Assembly (NCBI RefSeq): GCF_019278525.1
Contig: NZ_CP058986.1
Location: 3,673,001-3,737,000, forward strand
Length of the DNA: 64,000 bases
From: Polaribacter sp. HaHaR_3_91
Lineage (GTDB): Bacteria; Bacteroidota; Bacteroidia; Flavobacteriales; Flavobacteriaceae
Reading direction: 5' to 3'
This document shows, one piece after another, positions 16,126 through 25,545 of this stretch. A program made the position numbers and the translations under genes. Numbering within the stretch: the first letter of the stretch is position 1; each line of letters begins with the position of its first letter. Below the pieces are notes generated by a model that made no database searches, was not told where the DNA came from, and saw only the letters and a list, made by a program, of their open reading frames with translations.

Positions 16126-17526
16126 CTAAGCTAAAAATTTAGAGTAATCTTCTGGTAATTCAGCATCAATATCACGTAAATATTTTTCCAATGCAACCAT
16201 TGTTGCATGTCCAGAGATTGGCATCAAATTACTTTTCGCTTCATGTTGAGACATGTTTTCTCTAAATTTTCGATATAATTTAGTAATAAAAGTATGCTTA
16301 AAACCATACATTCCGTATTCTTCACCTAAATTAAAATGGTCTTTTATTTTTTTGAATCGAGCGGTAAACTCGTTTCTCTTATTCGTTTCTTGTGCATTCC
16401 ATTCTGCTCCAATTTCATACCTACCAAATAAAAATGCTTTGGGATCTTTATTAGATAAATCAGGTAAATCGTTTAATAAAATTTCTGGAATTATTTTTAT
16501 CTGTACAGGCTTATTCTTCGCTTTGATGTACAACTTTTTATCTTGTACGTCTACATCTTCAATTTTTAACCTACAAATTTCAATAGGTCTTAAAATACTA
16601 TAAGATATAAACTTTACAAAAAGCAATAAATGGGCATCTACTTCTTGTAAATGCTTGTAGATTTCCTTTTCTTGTTGTGGTGTATATGTTTTATTTCTTT
16701 TGGGAACAGATTTTAGCACATGAATTTTCCTAACAAAATTATGAGCGACCATTTCATGGTCTTCTAAAATTTGAAACATAGAAGCAATGTCTGTTCTTGA
16801 ATTATTACGATTTCTCGCACTAGTCCTTTTTAAAACTTCATTCAAATATTGAGTCACTACTTTTTTAGTAATAAACGTAATTGGGTTCTTATAATAGTCT
16901 CTCTCTTTCAACCATTTTTCAAAAAGCCCTATTCTACTTTTATATTGAACATATGAATTCTTATTCATCATATTCACTTTCAACTCTAAAGTTAACTTTA
17001 AACAGTCCGCAATAGAAGTACCAGTCTCTTCAACTTTTTCAACTGCAATTACTGATTTTATAATTTCTGTTTCTAGTGGTGTTTTTGGAATTATTTGATT
17101 TTCTACCTTAGTAGAAATCGATACATTCTCCTTTTTATCGGTTACTACTTTTGTTTCTTGTCCCAAAAAAGTACTTTCTAAATCAGAATTATCTTCATAA
17201 GGATTAAAACCATAATCTAACAATTGCAACAGCCCTTCTTGCATCGTTCTTAAAAAAGCATACCGCTCTCTTTTAGTTTTCAACTTATTTACACCTGCCT
17301 TTATATTCGGCTGCCTTTTTAATTTATTTGTTTGAGGGTTTCTAAAGGAGAAATAAACATACCAAGGTTTATCCAAAGCAGCTTTTTTTTCTTTCAAATT
17401 AAGTTTAGACCAACTAGAAATATCAACTCCACCTGTGTAGATTTTTGGCTCAGAATAATTCAGTTTCATAGGTAAAGCGTGTACGTTTTCGTGTACGGTA
17501 CGTAAAAGTAAGAAATTTAAAGACAT
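16126..17526 (-). CDS. tyrosine recombinase (island 1 integrase)
   Basis: A 466-residue phage-type integrase. The N-terminal arm-binding domain precedes a SAM-like core-binding domain (about residues 175-270). The catalytic domain follows, with the Arg in ILRPIEICRLK, the His box YGFKHTFITKLYRKF and SGHATMVALEKYLRDID, whose last Tyr is the nucleophile. It is about half identical by eye in the C-terminus to the second integrase at 52325. Its ATG stands a few bases beyond the T-run of a terminator hairpin and 55 bp from a 42-bp fMet tRNA fragment, so it very probably recombines at tRNA-fMet. Confidence 0.93.
   Translation of the reverse strand: MSLNFLLLRTVHENVHALPMKLNYSEPKIYTGGVDISSWSKLNLKEKKAALDKPWYVYFSFRNPQTNKLKRQPNIKAGVNKLKTKRERYAFLRTMQEGLLQLLDYGFNPYEDNSDLESTFLGQETKVVTDKKENVSISTKVENQIIPKTPLETEIIKSVIAVEKVEETGTSIADCLKLTLELKVNMMNKNSYVQYKSRIGLFEKWLKERDYYKNPITFITKKVVTQYLNEVLKRTSARNRNNSRTDIASMFQILEDHEMVAHNFVRKIHVLKSVPKRNKTYTPQQEKEIYKHLQEVDAHLLLFVKFISYSILRPIEICRLKIEDVDVQDKKLYIKAKNKPVQIKIIPEILLNDLPDLSNKDPKAFLFGRYEIGAEWNAQETNKRNEFTARFKKIKDHFNLGEEYGMYGFKHTFITKLYRKFRENMSQHEAKSNLMPISGHATMVALEKYLRDIDAELPEDYSKFLA
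17478..17496. promoter_or_regulatory. paired 12-bp-spaced repeats, candidate integrase arm sites (island 1)
   Basis: CGTGTAC occurs at 17478-17484 and again at 17490-17496, inside the first codons of integrase 1. The same 12-bp spacing is seen for CGTGTTC at 17673, 53788 and 54288, each near a tRNA fragment, which suggests arm-type binding sites of this integrase family. Confidence 0.45.
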
Positions 17527-17532
17527 AAAAAA

Positions 17533-17557
17533 AACGGTTCGTGTAACACGAACCGTT
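17533..17557 (-). terminator. terminator between tRNA fragment and integrase 1
   Basis: AACGGTTCGTG pairs perfectly with CACGAACCGTT around a three-base loop. On the minus strand it is followed by a T-run that ends at the integrase start codon. Confidence 0.75.
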
Positions 17558-17580
17558 GATTTTATTGGCTTTAAACCTTG

Positions 17581-17622
17581 TAGCGGGAACTGGACTCGAA
17601 CCAGTGACCTTCGGGTTATGAG
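17581..17622 (-). other. island attachment site: 42-bp 3' part of tRNA-fMet
   Basis: These 42 bases are identical to 53900-53941, the stretch of the intact tRNA-fMet from its 3' end to the anticodon loop. The 5' half of the tRNA is absent. This marks the junction between island 1 (left) and island 2 (right). Confidence 0.85.
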
Positions 17623-17672
17623 TTCAGATAAATTACTGATTTACTGAATTTTAACCTTTTTATTATTTAAAT

Positions 17673-17691
17673 CGTGTTCTAAAACGTGTTC
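17673..17691. promoter_or_regulatory. candidate integrase arm sites, left end of island 2
   Basis: CGTGTTC at 17673-17679 and 17685-17691, 12 bp apart, 51 bp inside the attachment site. The roughly 165 bp starting at the site are nearly identical to those starting at 54196, so they are a conserved island end. No gene is seen between 17623 and 17812. Confidence 0.5.
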
Positions 17692-17812
17692 AGTCTAGTT
17701 CAGATTATTATTGTATTATTCTTGTTGCAATGTAGTGATTTTTAAAATAAACCTGAATAACTTTAATAAAAAAATAGCTCACAAAAACCTAATACATTTA
17801 CTCTACTACTTA

Positions 17813-19282
17813 CTATTTTTTTAATACCCAAAAAGACTCTTTAATAGTTCTAAAATGAGGGTCTTCTATTGTAATTTCTATTTTATTATATCCTTTTTTA
17901 AAATTATCAGGAAAAATCCCTTTCCATATATGTCTAGATTTTGTTCTTAAATAAGGTGATTTTTTACTGTTTTTATCAGGACCTTTTCCTTCTTTTTGTG
18001 AACGTTTTATATAATTAACAAAAGGATCTACGATACGGTCATTTTGTAAATAAACAACTTCATTATTTGCTAATTTTACAGAAACCTTGGTATGCTTTGA
18101 ACCCGAAAACACATTCACATAAAATTCATTATTTTTTGATAAAGATGATAATGGTTCAGAATTATAATCTCCTAACCAAACACTAAATTGCTTATTGCTT
18201 GGTAAATTAACTCCTTTGTATTTTATTTTATAATTACCGTTATTAAAATTAATTTCAAAATATCCTTTTGGGGTTCCACAACTCATTAAAGACAGAGGGA
18301 TTCCTTGCCAATTTTTTTGACCTGTCCACCAGTTTCCGCAAACTGCACCTGCTGTTAATTCGTGAATTACATTGCCTGATGACATTTTTATTTCATTTTG
18401 AAATACAGTGTGCGTATGTCCAGATAAAACTAAAATATTTTTAAACGGATTTAATATATTTAAAAGTTCTTGTTTATTTTTCATTCCTACGAGTGGAATG
18501 TGTTGACTTATGACTATCGGTTGATCTGGTTTTACAGATTTTAATAGTTGTGATAAGAATCTAATTTGATTTTTTTGATAAATTCCTTTATAGCCATATT
18601 TGCCTTCTGGAGTAATACTGTTTAATGATACAAATAAAATGTCATTTCGAAAAAAAGCATAGGTTTCAGATCCAAAATTATCTCTAAAAAAATTAGATTG
18701 ATTTTCTTTACCTGCTTTAAAGTTTCTATCATGATTTCCATAAACCACCCAAGATGGTTGTTCTATATCATCTATTAATTTTTTTAAAGGAGTAAATAGC
18801 TCTGGGGAATCGTTAACTAAATCTCCCAAATAAATACTAAAATCATAATCTTTTCTGTTTAACAACTCCGTCATTACAGATTGAGTTGCTTGTAACAATT
18901 CTTTATCATCTCCAACTTGAATATCTCCAATAGCTAAAAATGTAAAGTTTTTATTCTCCTTAATTTTTTGTAAATTAAATGCTACTTTAATAGTTGAGTT
19001 AGGCTCTAAATGTTCTGGTATATTAAACCACCATTTTTTTCTATTAGAGTATTCATAGCCAGATGGCAAAATAGGAAAAAGAACTTGTCCTTCTTTTACA
19101 GGTATTTTATATTCTCCTTTTTTATTTGTCATAACAATAGTATCTCCATTAGATACCATTACCTGTTTTAACCTTTTATTTTTAACAAAAATAGTTCCGT
19201 TTACCCAAGTATTATTTGTTTGAGCATTCGATAAAAAACCGATTAATAGAAAATAAATAGTAACAAATTTAAGATTGGCCAT
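17813..19282 (-). CDS. secreted calcineurin-like phosphoesterase
   Basis: The 489-residue protein has a signal peptide (MANLKFVTIYFLLIGFLSNA), an N-terminal beta-sandwich (WVNGTIFVKNKRLKQVMVSN...KKGEYKIPV), a metallophosphatase core and a C-terminal beta domain. The metal ligands are seen in GDIQ (residue 119 on), GDLVND (153-158), GNHDR (182-186), SQHIPL and SGHTHT. This three-domain build is common in Bacteroidota periplasmic phosphoesterases. The substrate is not predictable; phosphate release from an organic ester is likely. It is the last gene of the sigma/SusCD locus and is separated from its neighbour by a hairpin. Confidence 0.88.
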   Translation of the reverse strand: MANLKFVTIYFLLIGFLSNAQTNNTWVNGTIFVKNKRLKQVMVSNGDTIVMTNKKGEYKIPVKEGQVLFPILPSGYEYSNRKKWWFNIPEHLEPNSTIKVAFNLQKIKENKNFTFLAIGDIQVGDDKELLQATQSVMTELLNRKDYDFSIYLGDLVNDSPELFTPLKKLIDDIEQPSWVVYGNHDRNFKAGKENQSNFFRDNFGSETYAFFRNDILFVSLNSITPEGKYGYKGIYQKNQIRFLSQLLKSVKPDQPIVISQHIPLVGMKNKQELLNILNPFKNILVLSGHTHTVFQNEIKMSSGNVIHELTAGAVCGNWWTGQKNWQGIPLSLMSCGTPKGYFEINFNNGNYKIKYKGVNLPSNKQFSVWLGDYNSEPLSSLSKNNEFYVNVFSGSKHTKVSVKLANNEVVYLQNDRIVDPFVNYIKRSQKEGKGPDKNSKKSPYLRTKSRHIWKGIFPDNFKKGYNKIEITIEDPHFRTIKESFWVLKK

Positions 19283-19302
19283 TCTTTTAGTTTTATAAAA
19301 AT

Positions 19303-19333
19303 AAATAAGCGAAGTTATTACCTCCGCTTATTT
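19303..19333 (-). terminator. terminator-like hairpin after the propeller lipoprotein gene
   Basis: AAATAAGCG (19303-19311) pairs perfectly with CGCTTATTT (19325-19333). On the minus strand it is followed by ATTTTTAT. It would end or reduce transcription from the upstream genes before the phosphoesterase gene. Confidence 0.55.
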
Positions 19334-19361
19334 ACTTTATGAATAGAAATAATTTAAAATT

Positions 19362-20819
19362 TTAATTCTCAGGAGAATCAAATTTATATAAGTTTATTAC
19401 ATCATTTGCTACGTAAGAAGCATAAGATAAACCGTTGGGAGCTACTTCAATTTTTAAGTCACTAGCATCTGCATCTGCAAATACGACTGGTGCTCCCCAG
19501 TTATTAATATCTCCATCAAAAGATAAAAATACCGGAGTTTTATTGTCATTCTGATAAAATAACATTGCTGTATTGTATTTATCTACAGCAAGATCAAAAT
19601 CTCTAGTATTGCTTGTTACAATTAGGTCTCCTAATGTGCTCCATGTAGAGGTTGAAGCATCATATTTTTTTACTCTTAATTGATAATCAGTTTCATCTCC
19701 GTTGTCTTCTGAGTAGGCTAAATATACATTATCGTTTTGATCTACATCAATAGAAACATTGTAATAGTAAATAGTGTTTTCTTCACTTTCTTTCATTTTA
19801 TCTGCAAGGGTTGTCCAAGCTCCGTTTTCATATTTATAAACAGAAATAGCTTGTCCTTCACCATAATCTAAAACAGCAAGATAAATAACGTCTCCAATTA
19901 CTTTTGTCTTTACAGCTCTAGCTAAACCAGATCTTCCTGTAATTGTAAAATCAGACCAAGCTCCAGCATTATAAGCTCTAGCAAAAACACTTCTTCTATT
20001 GTCGTCTCCACTTGCATCGTTTGTGTAAAAACCATATAAAGAATTATCACTAGTAATAGCTACTGTATTTGCTCCTGCTTTTACATCTGTATAAGGAGTG
20101 TTACCAACATAACTCCAAGAGTTATTTTCATAAGACATTACAGATGCTTGTCTAATATCTGTATATTCTAAAAAACTGATATATGGTGTACCTGTTGTGC
20201 TAAATTTTAAATCTACAGTACTTGCTCTGAAGTCAGAAAAATCTGTAGCTCCAGTTCTATTCCATGAAGTTCCATCGAAACTAATTAAGTTCATTTTTTG
20301 ATCACTACTAGAATCTCTGTCACTAATGTAAGCAATATAAGGAGTAGATGTTGTTGGATCTATTTGTAATGCAGTTTCTGTAATTGTATCTTCATTATAT
20401 GTTGATAGTAAACTCCAAACTGAACTAGCTAATTTACCTACAGTTACCGTGTAGATTTTATTAGTAGTTTCTTCTGAAACAAGATATTCTACTGATGCAG
20501 AAAAGTTGTTAGCTGTTGTTCCGCTTGTTTGATTTACAGCACCAACTTTTACTACGTCACCATCTGTGGTTGTAAAACGAGCAACTAAAGATGTTAAATC
20601 TGTTTCACTTGGTAATGAAACACTAATGTTTGTAGTTGATAGATCATTTACAATATAATCTACAAATAAAGTTGTTGCATTGTCTTCTGCATAAAAACCG
20701 AAACTAGTTAAGCCAACTTCTGCAGGTATTATTTCTTCTGCAGGATCATCTGAACTACAGCTAACTGTAAGTGAAAATATTGCTGTTAAAGCAATTAAAA
20801 ATTTGATTGTTTTTTTCAT
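19362..20819 (-). CDS. beta-propeller lipoprotein
   Basis: The 485-residue protein begins with a lipoprotein signal (lipid-anchored Cys in TVSCSSDDPAEE, a surface-export type sequence). An Ig-like domain (about residues 35-125) resembles the N-terminal domain of many Bacteroidota surface proteins. A propeller follows, made of repeated units such as PYIAYISDRDS, PYISFLEYTD, LYGFYTNDASG, VYLAYSEDNGD and LSYASYVAND. It is likely the surface-exposed ligand-binding lipoprotein of the SusCD locus. The ligand is unknown. Start at ATG 20819, 27 bp after the M16 peptidase gene. Confidence 0.7.
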   Translation of the reverse strand: MKKTIKFLIALTAIFSLTVSCSSDDPAEEIIPAEVGLTSFGFYAEDNATTLFVDYIVNDLSTTNISVSLPSETDLTSLVARFTTTDGDVVKVGAVNQTSGTTANNFSASVEYLVSEETTNKIYTVTVGKLASSVWSLLSTYNEDTITETALQIDPTTSTPYIAYISDRDSSSDQKMNLISFDGTSWNRTGATDFSDFRASTVDLKFSTTGTPYISFLEYTDIRQASVMSYENNSWSYVGNTPYTDVKAGANTVAITSDNSLYGFYTNDASGDDNRRSVFARAYNAGAWSDFTITGRSGLARAVKTKVIGDVIYLAVLDYGEGQAISVYKYENGAWTTLADKMKESEENTIYYYNVSIDVDQNDNVYLAYSEDNGDETDYQLRVKKYDASTSTWSTLGDLIVTSNTRDFDLAVDKYNTAMLFYQNDNKTPVFLSFDGDINNWGAPVVFADADASDLKIEVAPNGLSYASYVANDVINLYKFDSPEN

Positions 20820-20845
20820 AATACTAAAAATTTAAATGGTTATAA

Positions 20846-23632
20846 TTAATTCTCTTTTGGATGTAAGACCGCCTTTATTTTGGGGGTTTTAATAAAATAT
20901 TTTTTTGTTTTTTTTCTTAAATCTTTTTCTGAAATTTTATTTACAGCATTCTCATAATCTGAAACAGAATCCCAGTTTTTAAGTTGATTAAAATAAAAAT
21001 TACGTATGTTTTTTGTCCAGAATGAATTCTTTTGTTTATTAATATTAAAATTTTTGATGAGGTTTGTTTTTACCTTTTTTAAATCCTGATTAAAATCAAT
21101 TTCTCCCGAAGCAATTCCATTTAATATAGACTGAACTTCCTCGCTTATAATTTCTACATCTGATGGTTTGCAAACTAAGGCAATTGTTTGTCTGCTTAAA
21201 GGTATAGGGTGCTTTGTGTCACTAATAGATACAGAAACGCCATAAACAACACCCATTTCTTCTCTTAAGCGTTTATTTAGTTCTAGTTTTAAAACAGCTT
21301 CTAAAATTTGATTTTGTATTTCTACACTTTCAAAATTTTGTAATTTATTATCTTGTTGGTAGATTAAAGAAAAAGTTGATTTTGGAGATTCACTTCCGCT
21401 TCTTATAAAGTTGATGTTTTTCTTTATTATAGGTTTTGGCCTGTATTGGTATGAGTTATCTACATTACCTTTTGGTATACTTGCTATATATGTTTTTACA
21501 TATGGTAAAATATCACCTAAATCTTTATTTGAAATAATTGTCAATACATAATTATTAGCTGTACCAAAAAAAGAATTATAGATAGGAATAATAGAATTGA
21601 CATTTAAGTTTGTTTCTATGTCTTGTTTTGTTTTTGGTGATGTTGTATAATCTTTACCTCTAATTAAATATTTAAGATCTTCTTGAAATAACTCTTTTTC
21701 TGTTTTTTTATCTTTGGTGATATTAAGAATAGAAGCTTCTTTTAATTTATTAAAAAGAGAAGTATCTACTCTTGGTTTTGTAGCTTTCAAATAGAATAGT
21801 TCAAAAAGTGTTTTAATATCTTTAATTTTTGCGCTTCCAAAAAAACCAGATCGTGTTTTATCTATTAAAAACTGAATTTTCGCACTATTTCCTGCTAAAA
21901 AATGACTTAATGCTTCTCTAGAAAAATTATCATAACCACTCATAGAAACTGTCATCGCGCTATATTGAGCATTTAAATAATTAATGCTATCCATAGCATA
22001 AAAACCACCTTTTCTGAAACCTGCTAATAAAATATCATCATTATTAGTTAATGATTTTTTATAAATAACCTTTGCACCGTTATCTAATTGTATTTCTTGA
22101 GCATTTATTTGAGGTAATGCTACAATACGCTTGATACTTCCTATGTTTGGTGTGGTTTTCAACAACTTTTTAGGGACAAAGAAATTGTTTTGATAAGCTA
22201 TTGTTTTTTTAGTTTTAAAATCTTGTATCGTTTTTAAAAGTTCTTTTTTAGTAGATAAACTTTTTGAATTTTTACTATTTGTAGTTATTAAGTACTGAAA
22301 AGGTGCTTCCGTCTTATTTTCTTTTAAAGTTTTTAAAAGCTGAACTGAATCTATCTTCGAAAAATAATCTTCCATCAATTTGTATTCATCTTTTAAAGAA
22401 ATAATCATATTTCCATTAAAAAAATCTTGATGCATTTGATTCATCATTCCTGATGCGGATATTGGGTTTTTATCATTTAATGTTCTTTTAAAAGAACTTA
22501 ACATTGTTTTTTTTACTTTCTCTATTTCTAAATCTGTAAAACCATGTTCAAAAATTTGTTTAAAGTGTGTGTTAAATTCATTAATACCTTCAATTGTAGT
22601 ATTAGGTTTTAATGTTACTGAAGCTAATAAAACACCTTTGGATTTTAAAAAGTTACTAATATTAATACTTCCTTTTTTATAACTATTTGTATTAAAAGAT
22701 AGCTTTCCTAAACGAGCAGATATTAATTTATTAAGAACATTACGTGTTAAATAGGTATTGTAGTCTTTTGTAGTTTTTACATTTTTAAAAACATCTTGAA
22801 GCTGTATATAGTTCAATTCTGTTTTCTTAATAGATTTATCACTGTAAATAATTAAACTATCCTTCTTGTAATTCTTTATTTCACCTAAAGTAACTGTTGG
22901 AAATTTTGAAGGAATTCTAGAAAATTTTTCTATAATTATTTTTTCTATTTCAATAGGGGTTACATCACCAGTTATAGCTACAGCAATTAAAGAAGGATCG
23001 TACCATTTTTTATAAAAAGCTTTTAATTCTTCTAACTTAAAGTTTTTCAAACTTACAGTATCTCCAATTACTGTTCTTTGACTATAGATAGAATTGTTTA
23101 GCAAAGTATTTAAAAATACTTGTCCGTTTTTATTTTTAGGTGATTGTTTAGAAAGCCATTCAGATAAAACGACTCCTCGTTCTTTTTCTACCTCTAAAGA
23201 ATCTAACAACATTCCATTTACCCAATCAGACATAATGGTTAATGTAGAATCTATTACAGAATTTTGTTTAGTAGGTATTTTAAGTTTGTAAATAGTTTCT
23301 TCAAAAGAAGTGTGTGCATTTAAATCGTGCCCAAATTTTGCTCCTTTATTTTCTAAAAAATCTATTAATTCATTAGACTTAAAATGTTTAATACCATTAA
23401 AAGCCATGTGCTCTAAAAAATGAGCCAATCCTCGCTGCTTTTCTGTTTCTTGCAAAGAACCTACTTTTACAAATAATCTAAAGTTTGCTTGTCCTTTTAC
23501 TTTATCTGTTGGATAAATATAATAAGTTAAACCATTAGGAAGTTTCTTTTTTACAAGTGCAGTATCTTGAACTAAATCTTGAGAAAAGCTAGATAAAGAA
23601 ATAAGGAATGTGATAAGACTTATTAAACGCAT
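20846..23632 (-). CDS. M16-family zinc metallopeptidase
   Basis: This 928-residue protein has a signal peptide (MRLISLITFLISLSSFSQ) and the inverted zinc motif HFLEH (His71, Glu74, His75) in GLAHFLEHMAFNG. Two copies of the M16 fold follow, with the second, inactive one in the C-terminal half (RLREEMGVVYGVSVSISD). The length fits the pitrilysin/PqqL type. It probably degrades peptides in the periplasm. Its position directly downstream of SusC, SusD and a small lipoprotein suggests the transported ligand is a peptide or peptide-linked molecule; that is inference. The stop-to-start distance from the preceding gene is only three bases. Confidence 0.9.
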   Translation of the reverse strand: MRLISLITFLISLSSFSQDLVQDTALVKKKLPNGLTYYIYPTDKVKGQANFRLFVKVGSLQETEKQRGLAHFLEHMAFNGIKHFKSNELIDFLENKGAKFGHDLNAHTSFEETIYKLKIPTKQNSVIDSTLTIMSDWVNGMLLDSLEVEKERGVVLSEWLSKQSPKNKNGQVFLNTLLNNSIYSQRTVIGDTVSLKNFKLEELKAFYKKWYDPSLIAVAITGDVTPIEIEKIIIEKFSRIPSKFPTVTLGEIKNYKKDSLIIYSDKSIKKTELNYIQLQDVFKNVKTTKDYNTYLTRNVLNKLISARLGKLSFNTNSYKKGSINISNFLKSKGVLLASVTLKPNTTIEGINEFNTHFKQIFEHGFTDLEIEKVKKTMLSSFKRTLNDKNPISASGMMNQMHQDFFNGNMIISLKDEYKLMEDYFSKIDSVQLLKTLKENKTEAPFQYLITTNSKNSKSLSTKKELLKTIQDFKTKKTIAYQNNFFVPKKLLKTTPNIGSIKRIVALPQINAQEIQLDNGAKVIYKKSLTNNDDILLAGFRKGGFYAMDSINYLNAQYSAMTVSMSGYDNFSREALSHFLAGNSAKIQFLIDKTRSGFFGSAKIKDIKTLFELFYLKATKPRVDTSLFNKLKEASILNITKDKKTEKELFQEDLKYLIRGKDYTTSPKTKQDIETNLNVNSIIPIYNSFFGTANNYVLTIISNKDLGDILPYVKTYIASIPKGNVDNSYQYRPKPIIKKNINFIRSGSESPKSTFSLIYQQDNKLQNFESVEIQNQILEAVLKLELNKRLREEMGVVYGVSVSISDTKHPIPLSRQTIALVCKPSDVEIISEEVQSILNGIASGEIDFNQDLKKVKTNLIKNFNINKQKNSFWTKNIRNFYFNQLKNWDSVSDYENAVNKISEKDLRKKTKKYFIKTPKIKAVLHPKEN

Positions 23633-23635
23633 TAA

Positions 23636-24097
23636 TTAACTATTTATTTTTTGTAATATTAATTCACTTTGATTTGCATCTGGTCCAGGAAAACCGATGT
23701 TTATATTTAAATTATTGGAGTCTAACTTAATCTTTAATGTATTGTCTTTTGAAGCATCTAAATTATTATCTAACCATTGTATTTGAATAGGTCTCCTGTA
23801 AATTCCGATTGGGAAAACTAAAGGATATTCGGTTGTTAAAATTTTAAAATCTACGCCTTCTTTTAGACCATCTCCAATAATAATAGAATAATCTAAAAGC
23901 ATATCTTTATCCAAAGGTTTTGAACTTAAATAAATGTAATAAGAAACAATATCTTTTCTATTAGAGTTAATATTAGAGATTGAAATATCATTAAAATTTA
24001 TATGAACAAATGGCTCATCAAACACCGTAATTTCGTCTTTATTACAAGAAGTTAGTGTAGTAATAACAACCAATATTTGTAGTAGTATTTTTTTCAT
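23636..24097 (-). CDS. small lipoprotein of the SusCD operon
   Basis: A 153-residue lipoprotein with signal MKKILLQILVVITTLTSC and the lipid Cys followed by NKDEI. The mature part is beta-rich (FVHINFNDISISNINS, SYYIYLSSKPLDKDML) and resembles the small DUF4843-type or Calx-beta-like proteins often found after SusD, without a firm match. It lies between SusD and the M16 peptidase, with 30 and 3 bp spacing. It is probably an accessory binding protein on the outer membrane surface. Confidence 0.65.
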   Translation of the reverse strand: MKKILLQILVVITTLTSCNKDEITVFDEPFVHINFNDISISNINSNRKDIVSYYIYLSSKPLDKDMLLDYSIIIGDGLKEGVDFKILTTEYPLVFPIGIYRRPIQIQWLDNNLDASKDNTLKIKLDSNNLNINIGFPGPDANQSELILQKINS

Positions 24098-24127
24098 GGT
24101 TTTTACTTTTAATTAATAATTAATATT

Positions 24128-25534
24128 TTAATAACCTTCATTTTGTATCATACTTGAATTTACATCCACTTCCTTCTGAGGAATAGGTAATACAAATAAG
24201 CTATTTGGATACAATACTTCTTTTACTGTAGATGTTGAATTATCATCACGAATCATATTTTGTTTTGTTCTTGTTAAATCATATAATCGATTTCCTTCAA
24301 AACATAACTCCTTTGATCTTTCTTTATCTATTAAAACAGCTAAAGTTTCTTTCGAGTTTTCTGAAATTGTAATTTCACTTACGCTCTTTTGATAATTACG
24401 AGCTTGTAAAGTTTTAATATCCTCTAGTGCTAGATCAATATTATCTAAATTATTATTAGCTTCTGCTCGTATTAAATACATTTCAGACGTTCTTAGAACA
24501 ATTATGTTATAATACCTATCGTTAATATCGGTATCTATTTTAGCGTATTTTAAGGTTCCGGAAGTGTCTTCATTTAATAACTGTAACCTTAGATCGTCTG
24601 GGTTTTCATTTAAAAGACCTATTAATTTATCGCCTGCATAACCTAATGGAGTTCCGTAATCGTAAAAATCGATAATTTCTGGTTCTTTTAATTTTCCATT
24701 TAATTTAAAAAGTGATTCATCATTTTCTATGGCATATAAAAACATGTTTACGTAATCGTCTCCCTCTGCTAACGGAGTAGAAGTAATTGCTAATGATGCA
24801 TAATTAACAGCATTTGTCCATTCTTCCATATATAAATATACTTTGGCTAACAGGCCATGTACAGCATTTTTAGTCGCATAATAACTAGATCTAGCACTTA
24901 TTTCGTCTCCGTAAATTTCTTCAGATTCTTTTAAATCTTTTAAGATTTGCGTATAAACTTCACTTACAGTATTTCTAGCAACATTATCGTCTGAACTAGG
25001 AGTATCAGTCAATACAGGTATTCCTAAATGGCTAGCATCTGCAGTAAAGTTATAAGGTTGTGCATAGACTCTAACCAAATCAAAATGTATCAATGCTCTT
25101 AGAAACAAAGCTTCTGCTTTTATAATTCTCAATTCATCTTCGTTTGCAGGATATTTTTCAAGCAGTGAAGGTTGGTATTTTATAATATTATTTACATTTG
25201 CTAATGCTTCAAAAGCATAGGTCCATATACTACCAACTGCTGTTATTTCTTCTTCAGGGTTTGATGAATAATTATACTGAGATGTCATAGAGGTTTCTCC
25301 TACGGTATTCACCTGTAGCATATCTGAAGCTACGTCTGGGTATAATAAGAATTCTTCTCCGTAATATTCGTAAACAGTAGCATAAGCTCCTGGTACTGCT
25401 CCTCTAATTCCATCCATATCAGAAAAGAAAACAGGAGTTGTAGATTTTCCAATGGGATCAATTTCTAAAAAATCACTACAACTATTTAGTAAAACAAAAC
25501 TGAAAATTACAACAAGTGTTTTTATATATTTCAT
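24128..25534 (-). CDS. SusD/RagB-family outer-membrane lipoprotein
   Basis: This 468-residue protein has the signal and lipobox LNSCSDFLEIDPIGK. It shows the SusD helical TPR-like scaffold (ALANVNNIIKYQPSLLEKYPANEDELRIIKAEALFLRAL) and the C-terminal region with RSKELCFEGNRLYDLTRTKQN and VLPIPQKEVDVNSSM. SusD proteins sit as a lid on SusC and bind the nutrient before uptake. Its gene follows susC by 11 bp. The ligand cannot be read from sequence. Confidence 0.93.
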   Translation of the reverse strand: MKYIKTLVVIFSFVLLNSCSDFLEIDPIGKSTTPVFFSDMDGIRGAVPGAYATVYEYYGEEFLLYPDVASDMLQVNTVGETSMTSQYNYSSNPEEEITAVGSIWTYAFEALANVNNIIKYQPSLLEKYPANEDELRIIKAEALFLRALIHFDLVRVYAQPYNFTADASHLGIPVLTDTPSSDDNVARNTVSEVYTQILKDLKESEEIYGDEISARSSYYATKNAVHGLLAKVYLYMEEWTNAVNYASLAITSTPLAEGDDYVNMFLYAIENDESLFKLNGKLKEPEIIDFYDYGTPLGYAGDKLIGLLNENPDDLRLQLLNEDTSGTLKYAKIDTDINDRYYNIIVLRTSEMYLIRAEANNNLDNIDLALEDIKTLQARNYQKSVSEITISENSKETLAVLIDKERSKELCFEGNRLYDLTRTKQNMIRDDNSTSTVKEVLYPNSLFVLPIPQKEVDVNSSMIQNEGY

Positions 25535-25545
25535 GTCTTTATTAT

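Noticed and set aside
17581..17622. tRNA-Met gene beside integrase 1
   Set aside because: Again only the 3' part remains, and the flank is island sequence.
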